Source of the DNA: JBIICS01 sp044238735
GTDB taxonomy: Bacteria > Bacteroidota > Bacteroidia > UBA4408
Direction: 5' to 3'
DNA: 32,235 nt
NCBI GenBank assembly: GCA_044238735.1
Contig: JBIICS010000012.1
Span: 1-32,235 of the forward strand
A program made the translations under genes and the position numbers. Shown piece after piece: positions 16,058 to 24,799 of the stretch. Below the pieces are notes generated by a model. It was not told the DNA's origin. It was given only the letters and a program-made list of their open reading frames with translations, and searched no databases. Position 1 is the first letter of the stretch; each line of letters begins with the position of its first letter.

Positions 16058-17365
16058 ATGAAGATTGCAGTAGTAGGAACAGGGTATGTTGGTTTAGTAA
16101 CCGGTACTTGTTTAGCTGAAACCGGAAACAGCGTATCGTGTGTAGATATTAACGAAGCTAAAGTAAAAAAAATGCAATCGGGCGAAATACCTATTTACGA
16201 GCCCCATCTGGATGTTTTATTCGAACGCAATATAAAAGAAGGTCGATTGGTTTTTACCACCAATCTGGCTGAAGCCGTTAAGGATGCTAAAATAATATTT
16301 TTGGCTTTACCTACTCCTCCCGGCGAAGATGGTTCTGCTGATTTATCCTATATACTTGGAGTTGCAAACGATTTAGGTAAATTAATTACCGAATATAAGG
16401 TTATTGTAGATAAAAGTACTGTTCCGGTTGGTACAGCCGAAAAAGTAAGAAATGCCATAGCTCAAAACTTTAAAGGAGAATTTGACGTGGTTTCAAACCC
16501 AGAGTTTTTAAGAGAAGGTTTTGCAGTTGATGACTTTATGAAACCGGATAGGGTTGTTATTGGGGCCTCAACAGAAAAAGCTAAAAAATTAATGGGTGAA
16601 TTATATAAACCATATGTTCGCCAGGGAAATCCGATTATTTTCATGGATGAAAAATCGGCGGAGTTGACTAAATATGCAGCAAATGCTTTCTTGGCAACTA
16701 AAATTACATTTATGAATGAAATTGCTAATATATGCGAGCGTGTTGGTGCAGATGTTGATATGGTAAGAATTGGAATTGGAAGCGACGACAGAATTGGCAA
16801 ACGATTCTTATTTCCGGGCATTGGTTATGGTGGAAGTTGTTTCCCAAAAGATGTACAGGCTATTCATAAATCGGCAAAAGAGGTAGATTATAAATTTCGT
16901 ATTCTTGAGTCGGTAATGGAGGTTAACGAAACCCAAAAAACTATTATTATTCCTCGTATAAAAAAATACTTTAATCACGATTTAAAAGGGAAAAAAATTG
17001 CTTTATGGGGTCTGGCATTTAAACCAGATACCGACGATATACGTGAAGCGCCTGCGTTATACTTAATAGAAGAACTTACCAAAGCAGGTGCCAGCATTTC
17101 GGCATTCGACCCTGAGGCAATTAATAATGTAAAAAATTTAATTGGAAATAAAATTACTTATGGTTCCCAGTACGATGTAATAAAAGATGCCGATTGCCTT
17201 TTGATCGCTACCGAATGGAGTGAATTTAGAACACCTGATTTTGATAAAATTTCCTCATTACTTAAAGCAAAAGTAATTTTTGACGGAAGAAATTTGTATG
17301 AACTTAATCAGATGCAAGAATTGGGTTATTACTATGAAAGCATAGGAAGAGCCACCGTAAAATAG
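16058..17365 (+). CDS. ugd: UDP-glucose 6-dehydrogenase
   Basis: NAD-dependent two-step oxidation of UDP-glucose to UDP-glucuronic acid in the cytoplasm. 435 residues. N-terminal NAD site MKIAVVGTGYVGLVTGTCLA, STVPVGT (120-126), SNPEFLREGFAVDDF (146-160), LTKYAANAFLATKI (203-216) with active-site lysine, and the catalytic cysteine C261 in GYGGSCFPKD; C-terminal sugar-binding domain with LWGLAFKPDTDDIREAP. It belongs to the Ugd/TuaD branch, unlike the second dehydrogenase in the window (WbpA branch). Product feeds the next gene, UDP-xylose synthase. A 91-bp gap separates them, so either one operon or a second promoter. Confidence 0.95.
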   Translation: MKIAVVGTGYVGLVTGTCLAETGNSVSCVDINEAKVKKMQSGEIPIYEPHLDVLFERNIKEGRLVFTTNLAEAVKDAKIIFLALPTPPGEDGSADLSYILGVANDLGKLITEYKVIVDKSTVPVGTAEKVRNAIAQNFKGEFDVVSNPEFLREGFAVDDFMKPDRVVIGASTEKAKKLMGELYKPYVRQGNPIIFMDEKSAELTKYAANAFLATKITFMNEIANICERVGADVDMVRIGIGSDDRIGKRFLFPGIGYGGSCFPKDVQAIHKSAKEVDYKFRILESVMEVNETQKTIIIPRIKKYFNHDLKGKKIALWGLAFKPDTDDIREAPALYLIEELTKAGASISAFDPEAINNVKNLIGNKITYGSQYDVIKDADCLLIATEWSEFRTPDFDKISSLLKAKVIFDGRNLYELNQMQELGYYYESIGRATVK

Positions 17366-17456
17366 TTTATTAGCAGATTAGAAATTAAAAAACAAGCAAA
17401 TAAATCAACTCACATCACAAATTTTGAATTAGTAAACTATTGAACTATTATAATTA

Positions 17457-18437
17457 ATGGAGAAAAGAAAAAGAGTATTGATAACAGGTGCCGCCGGTTT
17501 TTTAGGCTCGCATTTATGCGATCGTTTTATAAAAGAAGGGTGCGATGTTATTGCAATGGATAATTTAATAACCGGTGATTTAAAAAATATTGAACATCTC
17601 TTTAAATTAGAACAATTTGAATTTTATCATCATGATGTTTCTAAGTATGTACATGTGCCCGGTGAACTCGATTACATCATGCATTTTGCCTCACCGGCAA
17701 GCCCTATTGATTATTTAAAAATTCCCATTCAAACCTTAAAAGTTTCTTCATTAGGTACGCATAATTTATTGGGATTAGCTCGGGCAAAAAAAGCCAGAAT
17801 TTTGGTTGCCTCTACTTCAGAAGTATATGGAGATCCTGTTGTTCATCCACAAAATGAAGAATATTGGGGAAATGTTAACCCGGTTGGTCCGCGTGGTTGT
17901 TACGATGAGGCCAAACGCTTTATGGAAGCCATTACCATGGCCTACCACAATGCACATGGTGTTGAAACTAGAATTGTACGCATTTTTAATACTTATGGGC
18001 CAAAAATGAGACTTAACGACGGCCGTGTGTTACCCGCTTTTATTGGTCAGGCTCTGAGAGGGGAAGACTTAACCATGTTTGGAGATGGTTCGCAAACCCG
18101 ATCATTTTGTTATGTTGACGATCTTGTAGAGGGAATATATCGTTTATTGTTGAGCGACTACCATTTACCTGTAAATATTGGTAATCCATCCGAAATTACA
18201 ATCAAAGAATTTGGAGAAGAAATTCTTAAACTAACAGGTGCTCATCAAAAATTAATTTCTTTACCATTACCAAAAGACGACCCTAAACAACGTAGGCCCA
18301 ATATAAGTAAAGCAAAAGAGATATTAGGATGGGAACCCAAAGTAAGCAGAGCAGACGGCTTAAAGATTACATATGATTATTTTAAATCATTACCTAAAGA
18401 GGAGCTTTACAAAAAAGAACATCGTATGTTTGCATAG
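17457..18437 (+). CDS. uxs: UDP-glucuronic acid decarboxylase (UDP-xylose synthase)
   Basis: Short-chain dehydrogenase-type enzyme turning UDP-glucuronic acid into UDP-xylose with recycled NAD. 326 residues. NAD motif GAAGFLGSHL (11-20), HFASPASPIDYLKIP (76-90), a STSEVYGDP block (119-127) with S121/E122, and YDEAKR with Y149 and K153; NEEYWGNVNPVGPRGCYDEAKR is a signature of the UXS family that separates it from other epimerases. C-terminal DDPKQRRPNISKAKEILGWEP is also typical. Preceded by TTTG (in CAAATTTTG, 17419-17427) with a 19-nt spacer to TATTATAA, a poor -7 match, so a promoter in the 91-bp gap is possible. Ends at the bidirectional terminator. Confidence 0.95.
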   Translation: MEKRKRVLITGAAGFLGSHLCDRFIKEGCDVIAMDNLITGDLKNIEHLFKLEQFEFYHHDVSKYVHVPGELDYIMHFASPASPIDYLKIPIQTLKVSSLGTHNLLGLARAKKARILVASTSEVYGDPVVHPQNEEYWGNVNPVGPRGCYDEAKRFMEAITMAYHNAHGVETRIVRIFNTYGPKMRLNDGRVLPAFIGQALRGEDLTMFGDGSQTRSFCYVDDLVEGIYRLLLSDYHLPVNIGNPSEITIKEFGEEILKLTGAHQKLISLPLPKDDPKQRRPNISKAKEILGWEPKVSRADGLKITYDYFKSLPKEELYKKEHRMFA

Positions 18438-18454
18438 TAAAAAATTTCAACTAT

Positions 18455-18482
18455 AAAAAAAGCGGGATCACCCGCTTTTTTT
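18455..18482. terminator. Bidirectional rho-independent terminator between uxs and hemE
   Basis: A7-GCGGG-ATCA-CCCGC-T7: five GC pairs, a 4-nt loop and a T tract in both directions. It ends transcription of both convergent operons, the plus-strand nucleotide-sugar operon and the minus-strand surface-glycan operon. The hemE stop codon (18481-18483) lies within its T tract. Confidence 0.9.
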
Positions 18483-19509
18483 ATGAATGCCTATAACTCT
18501 TAACACAATCTATAAAAAACTTCACTTTATCCTTATCCAGATCGGGATATAAACCATGACCCAAATTAGCGATATGCCTGTTTGGTCCAAATGCTTTGAG
18601 CATTTTTTCAGCTTCTATTTTAATTGTTTCATAATCGGCATAAAGCATACAAGGATCCATATTTCCTTGTAAGGTTTTTTCTGGACCTATTAAAAGTCGA
18701 GATTCTGAGATATCCATATTCCAATCTAAGCCAATGGTATTACAATTTAATTTACCCATCTCACTTCTGGCAAAAAAAGCTCCCTTACCAAATACGGTAA
18801 CCGGAACCTCAGTAATTGCATCACATATATTACGGATATACTGAAGAGAGAATAAATTATATTGTTCAGGTGAAAGAATACCTGCCCACGAATCGAATAA
18901 CTGAACCATATCGGCTCCGGCTTTAATTTGCGCCTTAAGATAATTGATGGTACTCTGGGTAATCATTTCCAATAGTTGATGAGACAACTTAGGGTTGGTA
19001 TACAACATTTTCTTAGCCTTAGAAAACGTTTTGGAGCCATTCCCTTCTACCATGTAGGCAAAGATAGTCCAAGGTGCACCTGCAAAACCAATTAAGGGTA
19101 CCCTGCCGTTTAACGCTTTACGAGTAACCGCTATAGCTTCTGGCATATAGTAATAATCTTCATCTAGAGCTATATGTATTTTCGCAAGGTCAGATTCTGT
19201 TTTGATTGTATTTTCGAACCAGGGTCCTTTACTCTCAATCATTTGATAAGGCAAACCCATTGCCTCGGGAATTACCAAAATATCACTAAAAATAATTGCT
19301 GCGTCAACGCCTAAAATATCTACCGGCTGTATCGTAACTTCTGCGGCTAGTTCGGGAGTTTTAACTAATTCTATAAAACCACTTAATTTCTCACGAACCG
19401 CTCTGTATTCGGGCAAAATTCTGCCTGCCTGACGCATAAGCCATATGGGAGTTCTATCTGTTTCTTCGCCTTTGGCGGCTTTTAGTATAAGATCGTTCTG
19501 CAAAATCAT
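18481..19509 (-). CDS. hemE: Uroporphyrinogen decarboxylase
   Basis: Cytoplasmic haem-pathway enzyme that removes four carboxyl groups from uroporphyrinogen III to give coproporphyrinogen III. 342 residues. Marks: RTPIWLMRQAGRILPEYR (19-36) with the conserved R26 and R30, IIFSDILVIPEAMG with the essential Asp (D76), and IGFAGAPWTIFAYMVEG in the middle; NLGHGLYPD near the end. It is only 9 bp after the glycosyltransferase gene on the same strand with no hairpin between, so it seems to be the last gene of the surface-glycan operon, although an internal promoter is possible. hemB lies 13 kb upstream on the same strand, at the other end of the cluster. Confidence 0.96.
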   Translation of the reverse strand: MILQNDLILKAAKGEETDRTPIWLMRQAGRILPEYRAVREKLSGFIELVKTPELAAEVTIQPVDILGVDAAIIFSDILVIPEAMGLPYQMIESKGPWFENTIKTESDLAKIHIALDEDYYYMPEAIAVTRKALNGRVPLIGFAGAPWTIFAYMVEGNGSKTFSKAKKMLYTNPKLSHQLLEMITQSTINYLKAQIKAGADMVQLFDSWAGILSPEQYNLFSLQYIRNICDAITEVPVTVFGKGAFFARSEMGKLNCNTIGLDWNMDISESRLLIGPEKTLQGNMDPCMLYADYETIKIEAEKMLKAFGPNRHIANLGHGLYPDLDKDKVKFFIDCVKSYRHS

Positions 19510-19518
19510 GATGTAAAT

Positions 19519-20652
19519 TTAACTATTATTAGGCCACAGTAACTGTTTATTTAAACTGATGTTTTCTGTATTATTAACAGTATTTTGAGCCATTAAAAAA
19601 GCTCCTTTTCTCCACTTAAGTAATAAATCCATATCCACTTTATCAATAAGCGAAGAAAACAATTCCGGTTGACTTAAATCGAGATCAAAACCACAATTTA
19701 AACTTTCTAAATTTTGCCATGGTGTTTTGTTACTAATTAAAACAGGCGTTGAAGCCATGAAGGATTGAACGATTACATGTCCGTAATTCTCTCCTAAAGT
19801 AGGCATATAAAAAAGATGATATTGAGAAATAGTATTAATTACAAGATCAGAATCCAGAACTCCTTTATAGTTTACAATTATATTAGAGGGTAATTCATTA
19901 ATTACAACCTGACATCGAGACCAATAATCATTATTATATACAGAACCATAAATATCAAATAGGATCTTCCGCTTTACTTTTTTCAAACTCTGTAAAGCAA
20001 AGATTAAATTTTTTTCGGGAGAGATTCTTGCAACATTAATTATATTAAGAACATCAGATGAAACTAAAGACCTATAATTAAGAGTGATTTTTTGAGGAAG
20101 ATTAGGTGCTACAAATAGCTTGACCTCTTTACCTAATACATTTATTACGTCCTCTTGTTCATTAAAGTTAGTAACATGCAACTGATAATTTGAATACAGA
20201 TTGGTTTGATTAGCTAAAAATAAAAAAGCAGCCTTTTTTAATCCCTTTATTTGTAGTGCCCCCTTAGCCAACATTCCCCTGGTACCCACTATTTTTCGAA
20301 GTCTAAAATTTTTAAACAGATAAGCAGGAAGAATAGAAAATTTTGAAGAAAAAATTCCATTTATGTATAATACATCTGGATTGATTTCTTTGAATAATTG
20401 CTTAAACAATTTAGCCTTGATTGAATTTGCAGAACAATAATATACGTGAAGATGATCATTGATTTTATTCCATTGATTAGATAGAATTCCTTTCATGGGA
20501 ATAGATTCACAATAATCTGTATCGCGAGTAATTACATAAAAATCGAAAAATTCTCCGAGATGTGCAGTAAGATTGAGAATAGATTGAACAGGACCACCGG
20601 ATTTAAAGCCCGGATAAAACCAATCAATAAAAATTAAAACCTTGGGCCTCAT
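19519..20652 (-). CDS. Glycosyltransferase family 4 (GT-B), atypical EX7E motif
   Basis: 377 residues. N-terminal acceptor-binding half starts KVLIFIDWFYPGFKSGGPVQ, typical of GT4; C-terminal half has NVARISPEKNLIFALQSL (donor-binding start) and MPTLGENYGHVIVQSF. In that last motif GT4 enzymes usually have two Glu seven residues apart; here the second is Gln (E288...Q296). It may still bind a nucleotide sugar, but specificity or activity could differ. No membrane segment, so probably a peripheral inner-membrane or cytoplasmic enzyme. Its ATG shares one base with the asnB stop (TAATG), implying coupled translation. Donor and acceptor cannot be told. Confidence 0.88.
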   Translation of the reverse strand: MRPKVLIFIDWFYPGFKSGGPVQSILNLTAHLGEFFDFYVITRDTDYCESIPMKGILSNQWNKINDHLHVYYCSANSIKAKLFKQLFKEINPDVLYINGIFSSKFSILPAYLFKNFRLRKIVGTRGMLAKGALQIKGLKKAAFLFLANQTNLYSNYQLHVTNFNEQEDVINVLGKEVKLFVAPNLPQKITLNYRSLVSSDVLNIINVARISPEKNLIFALQSLKKVKRKILFDIYGSVYNNDYWSRCQVVINELPSNIIVNYKGVLDSDLVINTISQYHLFYMPTLGENYGHVIVQSFMASTPVLISNKTPWQNLESLNCGFDLDLSQPELFSSLIDKVDMDLLLKWRKGAFLMAQNTVNNTENISLNKQLLWPNNS

Positions 20653-22490
20653 TATTCTACATTATTGTTTTGCATCCAATCTTCCAAAACCACTAATAAC
20701 CATATGCGCGACCACGATACCTCCTTATCGTTATCTAAGAAACGTTTCCAAATAACAAGAACTTCACTATTAAAATAACTTCTTTTAGCCAGGGAATTAA
20801 TTCGCTCCTCACAAAAAGATTTTAAATCGGTTTGCAGCCACAATCTCCATGGAAACGTAAAACCCATTTTTGGCCGATTATAAACTTCCTCGGGCAATAA
20901 ATCGCCTAAAGCATCAATAAGTAATTGTTTTGAATAGGTCCCTTTTTTAAATCTATCAGGCACTCCCAATACAAATTCAATAAGCTTATGATCCATAAAA
21001 GGTTCCCGAACTTCAAGGGCATGAGCCATACTCATTTGGTCGGCATCGCGCAACAAAACATTTTGTAAATACGTTTGGTATTCTGCCAGAGAGATTGACG
21101 ACATAATACTATCTTTAAAATAAAATGAACTCAAATCAGGCAATTCTAAATCTTTTTGATAAGAGAGCATACTATTCACCGTATTAGCATCGCATATCAT
21201 TCTATTAAGATGATACAATGAATTAAAATTCCATTTTTTTTCGTTTAACAACCAACCTATTTTTTTAGTAGCGACACTTTTGTTTATTTGTAAAATACTA
21301 GCAAAAAGTTTACGAGCTGAAATTGGAATTAAATCGAGCGCTGCGCCTTTAAGTAATGTCGGCAATCGATTAAACACCGGATAACCCCCAAATAACTCGT
21401 CGCCACCAATACCAGACAATGCCATGGTAATACCGGCTTCTTTGGTATATTTAGAAACCACATAGGTATTGGGCCCATCGCCACTTGGATGATCAAGTTT
21501 TTGAAGAGCTTCAGGCAAAAGAGCCTTAAAATCATTAACACCTAATTTAATTTCGGTATGCTTAGTATTGAACTTTGCCGATACGATACGTGAATATTTT
21601 TCCTCTGTGTACTCTTTTTCATTAAATGTGATAGAAAAGGTATTAATATCGTTTTCGGAAACATTGGCCATTAAAGCAACAATAGCACTGGAGTCTATCC
21701 CTCCGGATAAAAAAGCACCAAATGGAACATCCGATATTAATCTTCGCTTAACAGATTGCTTAAGGAGATCCCGAACAGAATCCTTAACATCATGATAATT
21801 AAGATTGGAGTTACTAACTACAAATTCACTAATATTCCAGTACTTATTTATACGATTAGTTTGTTCGTTTATTAAAATGAAGGAGGCAGCAGGCAACACC
21901 TTAACCCCTTCCATTATAGTATCAGGAGCGTAAACGGTTTGAAACTGCAAATATTGACGGAGAGAGTTAAGGTCCAATTTACCTGTTACAAGCCCTGATT
22001 TTATAATGGGTCTTATTTCGGAAGAGAATACAAAAGAATGATTTGAAAAAGAATAATAAAATGGCTTTACACCCATGCGATCTCGGGCTGCAAAGAATTC
22101 CTTTTTTAAACTATCCCAAATAGCAAAGGCGTACATGCCGTTAAAAAAATTTAAACATTCCGTACCGTACTTTATATAAGCGTTTAAAATTACTTCAGTA
22201 TCGGAGTTTGTTCTGAATTTAAAGTCGGACAATTCTTTTTTTAATTCCAGATAATTATAAAGCTCTCCGTTGTATACGATAACATATCGCTTATCTTCGG
22301 AGTAATAAGGCTGATTCGCCGAATCGGATAAGTCAATAATAGACAAACGTCTGTGACCCAATGCAATGTAATCATCAGAAAACAATCCATCATTATTTGG
22401 CCCACGATGAGCAAGAGCTAAATTCATCTTCCTAACCACATCCGGTTGTGGCTTAGAATTAAAATTTAATATGCCGTTTATACCACACAC
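20652..22490 (-). CDS. Asparagine synthase-like amidotransferase, possible sugar amidase (WbpS/WbtH type)
   Basis: 612 residues, class II glutamine amidotransferase domain plus asparagine synthase domain. The GTG start at 22490 is fixed by C2, the catalytic nucleophile of MCGINGI; it must follow the initiator Met. AHRGPNNDG and YNGELYNY complete the glutaminase site; the ATP PP-loop is SGGIDSS (262-268). In surface-glycan clusters such proteins (e.g. Francisella WbtH, Pseudomonas WbpS) amidate uronic acids to uronamides. It lies between two glycosyltransferase genes and downstream of the wbpD-B-A genes that make an acetamido-uronic acid, which supports that role over asparagine supply. Not proven by sequence: both classes share all motifs. 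Regulated, probably, with the operon; overlap with the next gene is one base. Confidence 0.9.
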   Translation of the reverse strand: MCGINGILNFNSKPQPDVVRKMNLALAHRGPNNDGLFSDDYIALGHRRLSIIDLSDSANQPYYSEDKRYVIVYNGELYNYLELKKELSDFKFRTNSDTEVILNAYIKYGTECLNFFNGMYAFAIWDSLKKEFFAARDRMGVKPFYYSFSNHSFVFSSEIRPIIKSGLVTGKLDLNSLRQYLQFQTVYAPDTIMEGVKVLPAASFILINEQTNRINKYWNISEFVVSNSNLNYHDVKDSVRDLLKQSVKRRLISDVPFGAFLSGGIDSSAIVALMANVSENDINTFSITFNEKEYTEEKYSRIVSAKFNTKHTEIKLGVNDFKALLPEALQKLDHPSGDGPNTYVVSKYTKEAGITMALSGIGGDELFGGYPVFNRLPTLLKGAALDLIPISARKLFASILQINKSVATKKIGWLLNEKKWNFNSLYHLNRMICDANTVNSMLSYQKDLELPDLSSFYFKDSIMSSISLAEYQTYLQNVLLRDADQMSMAHALEVREPFMDHKLIEFVLGVPDRFKKGTYSKQLLIDALGDLLPEEVYNRPKMGFTFPWRLWLQTDLKSFCEERINSLAKRSYFNSEVLVIWKRFLDNDKEVSWSRIWLLVVLEDWMQNNNVE

Positions 22491-22499
22491 AATTTAAAC

Positions 22500-23522
22500 T
22501 TAATTAATTACAGTATATAAGGTTTTTACCCATGTTTGAGGTGATATTTGCTGAGCCATGGAATGACTATGCGCACCCATTTTATTTAAATCCTGATCAG
22601 ACATCTCTATGAATTTACTCATTAATTTTTTTAAATGCTCAACATCACCCGCCTTAAATGTATAACCATTAATATCATTTTGCAAAAAAGCAGTAGCAGC
22701 TCCAACGCAATCAGAACAAATTAAGGGAAAACCTGCAGCAGCAAATTCGTGCACTACTACCCCCCATGGCTCGAATTTACTAGGCAAAATAAACACATCT
22801 GTCTGTTTCATTATATTCGGAATTTGTTCGGGTTGAACAAAACCAAAGTGTTTAATTTTAGGATGCTCAATCGGAATAATATCTCCAGTGCCCAGACACC
22901 AGAGTTCCCAATCGTTTGGACTTTCATTTTGCAATTTAATAAATGCGCTCCAAAGGTCGGTAAGTCCTTTAAAATCATAATATCTTCCCGAGAAAATGAA
23001 ACGTTTGTTACATGGTTTCGAGCTAGTATAAACATTATTAAAAAGGGCTACATCGGCAGAATAAAATCCTTTAAGAATATGCTCCTTATCAAAGCCCAGC
23101 TTTGAGGCAAATTTTTCCTGCAAAATACCGGGCACCCATGCATAGTTAAAATAAGGTTTAATAAAATAAAAGCGCATCCAAGAAGCCATAATTTGCTTTA
23201 AACTGCCACTCCATTGATTATCAAAACCAACAATCACAGTCTTTGATTTTCTGAATTTAGAACACACCTTTAAATATCCTTTATCTTTCCATCCCGAACA
23301 AAAGATTACATCCGGATTAAAATTATGAGCATTAATAAGCAACTCAGAGTCGTTAACAGAAAACCTATTGATCAAATTAATATTTACTTTATTGAAATTA
23401 AAAGGAGCTTCCTTATTAACCGGGTAACAATAAACCAAAACTTGATTACCCTGTTGAATTAACTGATTAAAACACGGAAAATTATAGGCAGCGAGCTCGG
23501 TATATAAGAATAGAATTTTCAA
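22500..23522 (-). CDS. Glycosyltransferase family 4 (GT-B)
   Basis: 340 residues. N-terminal MKILFLYTELAAYNFPCFNQL, then FIFSGRYYDFKGLTDLWSAF at the donor domain start, and SKFEPWGVVVHEFAAAGFPLICSD with intact EX7E (E251, E259), typical GT4. The start is TTG at 23522, overlapping the wzy stop (TTGA, 4 bases); upstream in frame there is a TAG within two codons, and no ATG would keep the first beta-strand, so TTG is the only sensible start. Donor and acceptor unknown. It sits 9 bp before the amidotransferase gene in the same operon. Because its EX7E is intact it is a useful contrast to the other glycosyltransferase. Confidence 0.9.
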   Translation of the reverse strand: MKILFLYTELAAYNFPCFNQLIQQGNQVLVYCYPVNKEAPFNFNKVNINLINRFSVNDSELLINAHNFNPDVIFCSGWKDKGYLKVCSKFRKSKTVIVGFDNQWSGSLKQIMASWMRFYFIKPYFNYAWVPGILQEKFASKLGFDKEHILKGFYSADVALFNNVYTSSKPCNKRFIFSGRYYDFKGLTDLWSAFIKLQNESPNDWELWCLGTGDIIPIEHPKIKHFGFVQPEQIPNIMKQTDVFILPSKFEPWGVVVHEFAAAGFPLICSDCVGAATAFLQNDINGYTFKAGDVEHLKKLMSKFIEMSDQDLNKMGAHSHSMAQQISPQTWVKTLYTVIN

Positions 23523-24796
23523 GTTCTATTATATTTTACATTATTGAGAGAAAGTAACAAAAGCAACATAGGAGTAAATGGATTAAGAGATCCTGCCAAC
23601 CATGATTCGAAGAAGGCCAAAAAGAATATAGTAAACATAGCTGGAATTCCTACATAGATTGATTTCTCCAGTTTTAAAAACAAACTCATAAAACCAATTA
23701 AGAGTAATAGAACACCCAATAGTCCGGTATCATACCAAAGGGTTAAAAAAGAATTATGCGCATTTCCCTGATGACCTAAAACAGAAAGTTGCATCCTGTA
23801 TTTTGTAAAAAGTAATTCTGTACTATAAAATCCTCTGCCAAAATAATCGAAGATGGATAAACGTTCATAAATAAATTCCCAGGCTACAATTCTTCCGGAA
23901 GCTTCCTTAACGGTATCTATCCTAAGGTATTCTTCCAGCCCAAAAGTGGAAGCCACAAAGCCAATAATTTGCTCGTAAAATGCATTTAGATATAGGAAAA
24001 CTACAAAGGCCAGTATTGTAATTATAGGATGTATTTTATTAAAACGATAGAAAACAAGAAATACAATTGTACCGAACAGACTATTACGGGAGCCCGACAT
24101 AATTATATTTAAGATTATCAGTAAGCCAATTATTATTATATCAGTATTAGAAAAGATTAAAATTTTAATTCTATTTAAAGAAAAAAGAAGAATAAAAAAT
24201 AATAAAGAAAATAAACCTAAACCATTAGGATTACGCATCATACCATTATACCTTCCTTCAACAAGAAGAAACATATTTCCAAAGAAGAATTTAAGCACAT
24301 GACCAGAGAGTAAAATTAAAAAAGCAGTAAAAATAATTAACGACAGAAACTCCGGGAGTTTTTCTTTAAGATCTGCAATATTAATTAAGTTATAAAATAA
24401 AAGAAGGCCCAAACAATAGGAAACAGATTTTTGAATAGAGATGGAAACATCGTCGGAATTAAAAGAACCGAAAACAGCCAACAATGCAAATGGTATAAAA
24501 ATAAGCATATCCTTAGACAAGGAAGAAAACCCTTTTAGCTTATAAAAATTAAGGAATGTGAGCAATAACATCACCACTTTATAGGAATCTGTAAACTCAT
24601 AAAAAACAGGACCATCGGAGAGAAATATTATGGTGATAAGGCTGATGAATTGTTCGATGGTTCTTCCTCTTCTGATTAAAAATAACTGAAACAGCGTAAA
24701 AGATCCGTAAAAAAGAATCGGACTAAATCTACCCACTATTAGAAGTAAAATAAAAGTCAGATAAAAACTACCGTAATTCTTTAAAAGATACCTCAA
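23519..24796 (-). CDS. O-antigen polymerase/ligase family membrane protein
   Basis: 425 residues, about ten or more hydrophobic membrane segments spread over the length, inner membrane. Shared marks of the Wzy/WaaL/RfaL superfamily: R188-N-P-N (MRNPNGLG), a GSRNSL motif around 235-240, a large periplasmic loop with GR/W (301-306), and the C-terminal AHNSF motif (H347) with GLLGVLLL, as in the Wzy_C domain. It cannot be told whether it polymerises repeat units or ligates glycan to lipid A-core; a Wzz-type partner or separate ligase is not in the window. The start is TTG at 24796; the codon just before is an in-frame TAA, so nothing further upstream can be used. The first three genes of this stretch (wzy-like, glycosyltransferase, amidotransferase) all use non-ATG starts. 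Confidence 0.85.
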   Translation of the reverse strand: MRYLLKNYGSFYLTFILLLIVGRFSPILFYGSFTLFQLFLIRRGRTIEQFISLITIIFLSDGPVFYEFTDSYKVVMLLLTFLNFYKLKGFSSLSKDMLIFIPFALLAVFGSFNSDDVSISIQKSVSYCLGLLLFYNLINIADLKEKLPEFLSLIIFTAFLILLSGHVLKFFFGNMFLLVEGRYNGMMRNPNGLGLFSLLFFILLFSLNRIKILIFSNTDIIIIGLLIILNIIMSGSRNSLFGTIVFLVFYRFNKIHPIITILAFVVFLYLNAFYEQIIGFVASTFGLEEYLRIDTVKEASGRIVAWEFIYERLSIFDYFGRGFYSTELLFTKYRMQLSVLGHQGNAHNSFLTLWYDTGLLGVLLLLIGFMSLFLKLEKSIYVGIPAMFTIFFLAFFESWLAGSLNPFTPMLLLLLSLNNVKYNRT

Positions 24797-24799
24797 TTA

